Origin: Silurus meridionalis
Taxonomy: Eukaryota > Chordata > Actinopteri > Siluriformes > Siluridae
DNA: 64,000 nt
Assembly (NCBI RefSeq): GCF_014805685.1
Contig: NC_060906.1
Coordinates: forward strand, 17,364,664 to 17,428,663
Reading direction: 5' to 3'
In this document: positions 58,678 to 64,000 of the stretch, in pieces
Position numbering within the stretch: the stretch's first letter is position 1
Layout: each line of letters opens with the position of its first letter
Translations under genes and position numbers: made by a program
Notes under the pieces: model-generated
What the model was told of the DNA's origin: nothing
What the model saw: only the letters and a program-made list of their open reading frames with translations
The model's database searches: none

Positions 58678-61600
58678 AATTCAAAAAAGAAAGAAATTCA
58701 GAAATTCAGAAATATAGAAATTCAGAAAGAAAGAAATTCAGAAATTCAGAAAGAAATCTAGAAAGAAAGAAATTCAGAAAGAAATAAACTCAGAAATTCA
58801 AAAAGAAAGAAAGAAATCTGTAATAAATTTTTAATTAAGTTAGGTTTCATTTCTTATGAAGATTGCCTACAGTACAAAACGTCTTGTATGAAAAGCGTCT
58901 GGTTATAAGATTTAAAATGGTTAGTAGATAAACTGTGGGAAATCAGGTCATATATGCTGAGTGCTCGATACTTAAACATTATATTGAAAATATGGAAATC
59001 ATTTGCGGAGGATTAATCAACAATCTATGTAAAATTCACAAGTTTCAGAGAATACATTTATAAAATAAAATAAATAAAATATATTGAATAAATAAATAAC
59101 TATGATTTTAGATCATGGAAAAATGAAATAAAATGACTACAGATTATAAAGCGAGATCATTTAAATGAGGACTAAAACCAAACATAAAATAAGATCATCA
59201 AATACTTACAGAGCATCACTATCACTATAAGCGTCTATTACTTTAATTTTATTAAGATTAAGCCTAGGCTTTTAAATTGACTCCTTGCTTATTAAATAAC
59301 TCCTTGCTTATTATTCCATTAGTGGATTTTCAGGTCTGAGAGATGACATCTTGGGAGAGAAAAATATTGTGCAAAAGCTAATTAGAAAGAAAAAGCAATT
59401 AAAAAAATGTAAATCTCAGAATACTTGTGTTTTTTTTTAACAAATTCTAACACTAAAATTTTAAATAACATTTTACACCATGCATAGTAAACACCTTTTT
59501 GAGAAATTTTAACTAAGGCTGTGGATTAGCCAGCTTTTAGTTCAAAACAGGTCAAAATTGTGCTCTGAGGTGTTGCAGTATATTAGGAGCCCTGCATTAA
59601 AACCTGCTTTCTTAAAACCCTTACTCTGTTACCACTATATATGGTATTATTCTTACAATCCTTGCTATTATTATCATCACTTAGTATAGTAATATTAGCA
59701 TTGGTTTTATAGCTATTGTTATTACTGCTACTATACACGGATTTAGGGACAAACTGCAGCTCTGTAATTAGCACAATTAATTTAGATGAATATTGGCAAA
59801 TATGAACTGTTTTTATAAATCCCTTTCATATCATCTATGTTCATAAAAATATATGTGGCAACATGACACATTTTATATTCCAAATAATACATTTATTATG
59901 TATTTATTATGTTAAGACACTTTATTATACATTAGAGAAGGTAAGCTTTTTTCACACCCACAGTGTGTTATAGGCTTTAGATGTTACTCTCTAATTCTTA
60001 TTTATGCTTGCTATAAAAATATAATCATTATACTGTCAGCAACATGGCAAAATTTAATCCTCATTTCTTTCTGTTTCTATATGGAAGGCTGAAAGGACTA
60101 TAATGTAGGCACAATACAATATGCTTATTGAAGCATTACCACAATCAAATTATAATTCCATAGTCAAAACTTACTAAACAAATGTTGCATCTCTTTCAGA
60201 GTGTACATGACAAGATAAGATGAACTAAGCTTGTTCTTACCAGGTTTTGCTCACAAAGCCAGTAAAACTGCTGAAATTTTTGTGACATGAGAAGTTGTGC
60301 ACTTCCAACAGCACTACGGATCTTCCCTAAAACTGAGGCACAGTTACAAGACATAGTGGGATAGGTTTTTATGAAATCTTACACACAAAAATAACAGAAT
60401 ATTAAATCTTAGGTCTATTCAGCATTATATAATACTGTTACGTTTATATGTATCTGGATTGTGTAAATGTGTCTGTGTGTGTGTGTGTGTGTGTGACTTA
60501 CTCTCTTCAGTTAGCTCATGCTCCTCAGCCTCACGCTCCATCTCTTTACACCAGGCCTCCATGCGCTTGGTCTCGTTGTGCAGAAGTTGCATGTACCAGC
60601 TGCCATCAGCACGCACTGTTGCCACCTGACCTGCTTCTGGTTCTTCCGTTTCCTCGACCCAGGCTGGGGCACGTGGGCTCGGTGGCCCACTTGGAGCTCG
60701 GTAATCATCTCGGTAGGTGAAGATGCCCTGTGTGCGCACAGTGCGTGTGGCACTGTACTGCGCAGGAGAGCTTGGCTCTGAGTGCCTCTGAAAACCACCA
60801 AACTGCACGACCTTATCCTCCACTGATCGGAACATCTCGTGCTCTACATCAGCCTGCACTGCTGCTGTCACGCTGTTTGAACGCTTAAAACGCCCATGGC
60901 TGAAAAAGGACACACACACAATCATTGTTATTATTATTATTATGATTATTATTATTATTAATAGTGTGTCAAGGACTCTAGCCTCACCGTTTCTCGCCCT
61001 CCACCTGGATGCCCACTGACTGATACTGTGGTAGACCTCTACTCTCTGCTTCTGAGTCTGTGACTCCTTCCACCTAAATAGGAGATCAGGAGAGTAAAAG
61101 AGGAACAAAGAAACAATCAACTAAATGATGTAACATTCAACGGCTCCTCAGTGATTTAACAGAATGGCATTTGTTCTGATGCCAGGACATTGCGAGTTTG
61201 AACTGCACCAATGTCACAGTCTGTCATGGCCAGAAGTACAGTATAATAGCGCATAATAGGCTTTGCTCTCTGGTTGGAAAGAATTGTATTATTCTGTAGC
61301 ATTACTCTTATGCATGCTTATAAAGAGTCATAATTGTGGGCAAGAAAAGGCAGTTAGCACTGTCCTATAATTTTGTACAGTATATTTAGTTACACAGGAT
61401 GACGATAGATACATGACGATCATATATGAATACAGGTGTAATTTGTATACCTGTATCCCTATAGATGAACGTGGCGTTTTTAGGTATTCCTCTGCTTTCG
61501 ACACGAGCACGGCCTTATCACAGGTCTGCACTGATGTATAGCTGCCTGTGGAAACCAGCCGTCTGCCCTCTGTGGCCAATGTGAGCGCCTTGGCACTGTC

Positions 61601-61797
61601 CAAGCTCTCTGTGGAGACGTACTTCCCCCAGACATCTCTGCTGCGGGGCAAGCGGGGTAAACGGCCTTCTTGATATGCATCCTGCATGGACTCTGTGCTA
61701 CTCTGAGCTGTGACTGAAATCAGTGGCTTTGTTACACTTCGTGGAGGAACTGGGGGAGGTGTTTTCTTATAGCTCGGAGTGAACGTCACTGCTGGTT
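56337..61797 (-). CDS. dlgap2: DLG-associated protein (SAPAP), C-terminal exons, most like DLGAP2
   Basis: Postsynaptic scaffold protein that links PSD-95 family guanylate kinase domains to SHANK through its C-terminal PDZ ligand. Exons in transcript order: 61797-61451, 61073-60988, 60899-60502, 60332-60241, 58479-58327, 56555-56337. Phases agree throughout. The first has KKTPPPVPPRSVTKPLISVT; the third has RFKRSNSVTAAVQAD and SWYMQLLHNETKRMEAWCKE. The GKAP homology region continues through ILGKIRSAVGSAQLLMSQKF and DPSAMPRPTAQDLAGFWDLL. The end is RQRQEARRRLMAAKRAASF to SIEIYIPEAQTRL. The wording WCKEMEREAEE, FYWLC and DPSAMPRPT fits DLGAP2 better than the other paralogues, by memory of the family. 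The last intron seems to start with GC (aag|gccagt). Upstream exons are outside the window. Confidence 0.9.
58595..58679. repeat. (GAAA)n microsatellite with degenerate extension
   Basis: About 21 pure GAAA units are followed to about 58815 by a decayed higher-order pattern built on gaaattcagaaa. It lies about 115 bases upstream of the splice acceptor of the 58327-58479 dlgap2 exon. Confidence 0.95.
60474..60495. repeat. (GT)n microsatellite at a splice donor
   Basis: Eleven GT units on the plus strand. On the minus strand they start a few bases after the donor gtaagt at 60501-60496 of the large dlgap2 exon. Confidence 0.9.
60928..60960. repeat. (ATT)n microsatellite
   Basis: About ten units in an ~88-base dlgap2 intron, close to the acceptor polypyrimidine tract. 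Confidence 0.9.
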
Positions 61798-63180
61798 CTG
61801 GATATCATAAAAGAAAGTGGGACAAAACATGGGTCATATGATTAATCACACTGCGTTATAATGAAAAAAGAATTTTAAGGATCCAAAATCACAATCAAAA
61901 GTGGCAGGTGTACAGTATATGCAGGATATTTTTTATAGCAAGTCTGCATTTGGCAGCTTGTGCAACAAACCTGATACTTAATAGATATAAAATGCACTCA
62001 TAACTATCTCTGCACCCAAATTAAACATGGTCAGCTTAGATATGTTTGGTGTTGATTCTCAAGTTTTGCACTGGAATATTAGACTAATGAACCTAATAAA
62101 TCATATGTGCTTAAATTTACAATTTACAGAATTCCACAAAATTTCACATGAATTAGGCAAAGAACATTTATCCATTGAAGACATTTTGCCAAATTTTACA
62201 GATGTGTTTTCTTGTCTGTTTGTCTTATTTGAACCAGGGTCTTGGTTTTTTCTTTGGCTTGTCCCCTGTGCTATATTCAATATGGTTTCCTGGATTCTGA
62301 CTTCTCTATGATTACTAACTTCATCTAAAATGTGATTCTGTTTTGGATGACTCAGATTAAGTATGACTTGGATGTGGCTTCTCAGGACATATCCAGCTTC
62401 TTTATCAAAAAAAAAAAACTCTTTTCAATCTTTCCTAGAACAGTCATGCTGAAAGCAATCTTACAGCTCTCCAACACAAACCATAAAAGTGCACTCTGCA
62501 TGGGTCTTCCTTAGAAATATGACCATTTGCCAAGATAATGTAAGGTGCTTACTGATGCAGTGCTCCCTACTATTTGCCTGCTCTTCCAGACATTACTTGT
62601 GTGCCACTGATCAAATCGCCCTCGTCATCTCTTCTATTGTCACTTACAGTAACTATGATGAGCTCCAACAAACCTACTGATAGTTTGGGAAGGGATCCCA
62701 GAGAGTAAATGATCATCTTGTTTGCATCAAACTAAACACACACCTTTCATTGTCTCATGTCAGAAAGTGTATGGAATGAACCTGCACTTAAGACAATAAT
62801 AGATATCCATCTAAATGAACTGATCATCCTTTCAAGCTTAATGGTTTGAAGAGCTCCATTTTAAATTAGGGATATAGTAACCAGTTTTTTTTTTTTTTTT
62901 CAGGTGGATATTTGTAATTACACCCAAAAGCCCTCAATCCAAGCACAGCCCTTTGATAATACAGTAATATCACAATAAAGTCATTAATATGCATGGAGAT
63001 GGATCAGGCCAATTTTTTGGTGAAAAATTATTTTCACTAAAATCATTTAGTGTAAAATCATTTTCATGTAAGATTATATGAACACTGCAATATGCAATCA
63101 CTGGATTAGGTGAGTGTACACATCATAAAGCTATTTAAGCATAAAAAATTATCACAAAATATCCTCTAAGATTATGCTGG
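61798..63180. other. dlgap2 intron, nothing further recognised
   Basis: No additional dlgap2 exon was found upstream of 61797. The large N-terminal coding exon of DLGAP genes must lie beyond the right edge. Confidence 0.45.
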
Positions 63181-63780
63181 TGTCAAGTTCTGATTATTTT
63201 CCCACATTCATTGACACTGGGACAGCTGGAAACTTTATGGATGAGAAAGTAGCCAAGTAATTACATATTCTTGTAGTTCCTCTAAACAGTTCAATGAATA
63301 TTCATGCTCTGAATTGGAACCCCAGCGGAAAGGGAATGGAATGGCAACTCACAGCACCATTCCAGTAATCATGCCTCCAGGAAATTTGCACAGTGAAACT
63401 ATTATGATCCACATCAAATCTCTTTCACATCCCCTTACTATTAAAGACTTGATAGGCTAAAAAGCAGCAACCTTCATATCATTACCACAAAGAATACAAG
63501 ACTGTGCAATAGACCCCTGCTTATCATTATTGTAAGTGGTCTCTGAAACTTGTGCTACTAGGAAGTATAGAAAGGAGGCCTGGGTCTGGGGATACATTTG
63601 TTCCTCCACTTATTCATTACTAGCAGTATTATCATTTTTCTTAAAATTATGAACATTATTCTGAACTTTGTGACAGTAAATTATTGCCACCTTTAATCCC
63701 TCAGACCTATCCTCTCATAGCATCATGGCTATTCACCAAAATATTCCCTATGCCCTCTACTCTTCTGAATGTATAAGAAG
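63181..63780 (+). mobile_element. Ty3/gypsy-type retroelement pol relic (protease region)
   Basis: The plus-strand translation near 63205 shows an aspartic-protease-like FIDTGTAGNFMDEKVAK, then VVPLNSSMNIHALN. This follows the order seen in fish gypsy pol proteins. In-frame stops and frame changes are frequent and no LTR is visible. It is a dead fragment lying in a dlgap2 intron, antisense to the gene. Confidence 0.65.
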
Positions 63781-64000
63781 CCAGCAAACCTGGGAAGAAG
63801 CACACATCCATCTTTAACATGAAATAAGAGGGAAAAGGAATCATCCAGACAAGAGACAGAGGGTGGAAGTTACTAACATAAATGTGTTAGGTGGGCAAGG
63901 AGCTATGAATCAGTGAGTGAAAAAGAAATTGCAAACTAGAAATGCAGACTAGTCACCAGTAGAACCCTTGACATGAATCATACAAAGAAGGCGAGAGAGA

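Noticed and set aside
58595..58815. A structured tandem array of a novel unit
   Set aside because: It is a GAAA microsatellite whose distal part has decayed into attcagaaa variants.

Overview
This is vertebrate, almost certainly teleost fish, nuclear DNA. It is AT-rich, its genes are split into many short exons with GT-AG introns, and the space between genes is packed with fish-type repeats: Tc1/mariner, pogo, hAT and piggyBac relics, tRNA-derived SINEs, an RTE-like LINE, a Ty3/gypsy relic and long (TA)n, (CA)n and (GAAA)n microsatellites. A siluriform or other otophysan fish is plausible but not proven.

Four gene models stand out. (1) bpnt1 (7490-14369, minus) has eight coding exons that sum to exactly 309 codons plus a stop, and it carries the complete Li+-sensitive phosphatase motif. 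(2) An axonemal dynein heavy chain of the DNAH5/DNAH8 type (17422-27636, plus) lies head-to-head with bpnt1. Sixteen exons join in one frame (698 codons, no disruption), but the reading frame ends in a stop inside the tail. No linker or motor-domain exon follows before the next gene. (3) saysd1 (31380-32202, minus) has two exons and meets the dynein tail-to-tail. (4) The 3' part of a DLGAP (SAPAP) gene, most like dlgap2 (56337-61797, minus), has six exons and ends in the PDZ ligand QTRL. Its 5' exons lie beyond the right edge.

Region by region: 1-7.4 kb is repeats and unrecognised intergenic DNA. 7.4-15.8 kb is bpnt1 and its promoter side. 16-27.7 kb is the dynein tail gene, whose 4.2-kb first intron holds a LINE split by hAT elements, a Tc1 relic and a Tigger-like element. 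28.5-31 kb is pogo and other DNA-transposon relics. 31.4-32.5 kb is saysd1 and its CCAAT/ETS promoter. 32.7-52.7 kb is a 20-kb gene desert made of nested transposons, including a piggyBac relic containing a SINE and a pogo element that itself contains a MITE. It also holds a Tc1 element with a nearly complete transposase, inserted in a (TA)n tract, and a striking 41-bp perfect hairpin at 43.1 kb. 52.7-56.3 kb is mostly unrecognised DNA with microsatellites. 56.3-61.8 kb is dlgap2, and a gypsy protease relic lies near the right edge.

The genes do not form one pathway: they are PAP/inositol-phosphate hydrolysis, ciliary dynein, ER translocon quality control and the postsynaptic scaffold. The most interesting features are the intact but motor-less dynein tail gene, the perfect hairpin, a tRNA-Glu-headed SINE sharing its 3' end with a LINE in the same window, and two likely GC-AG introns.
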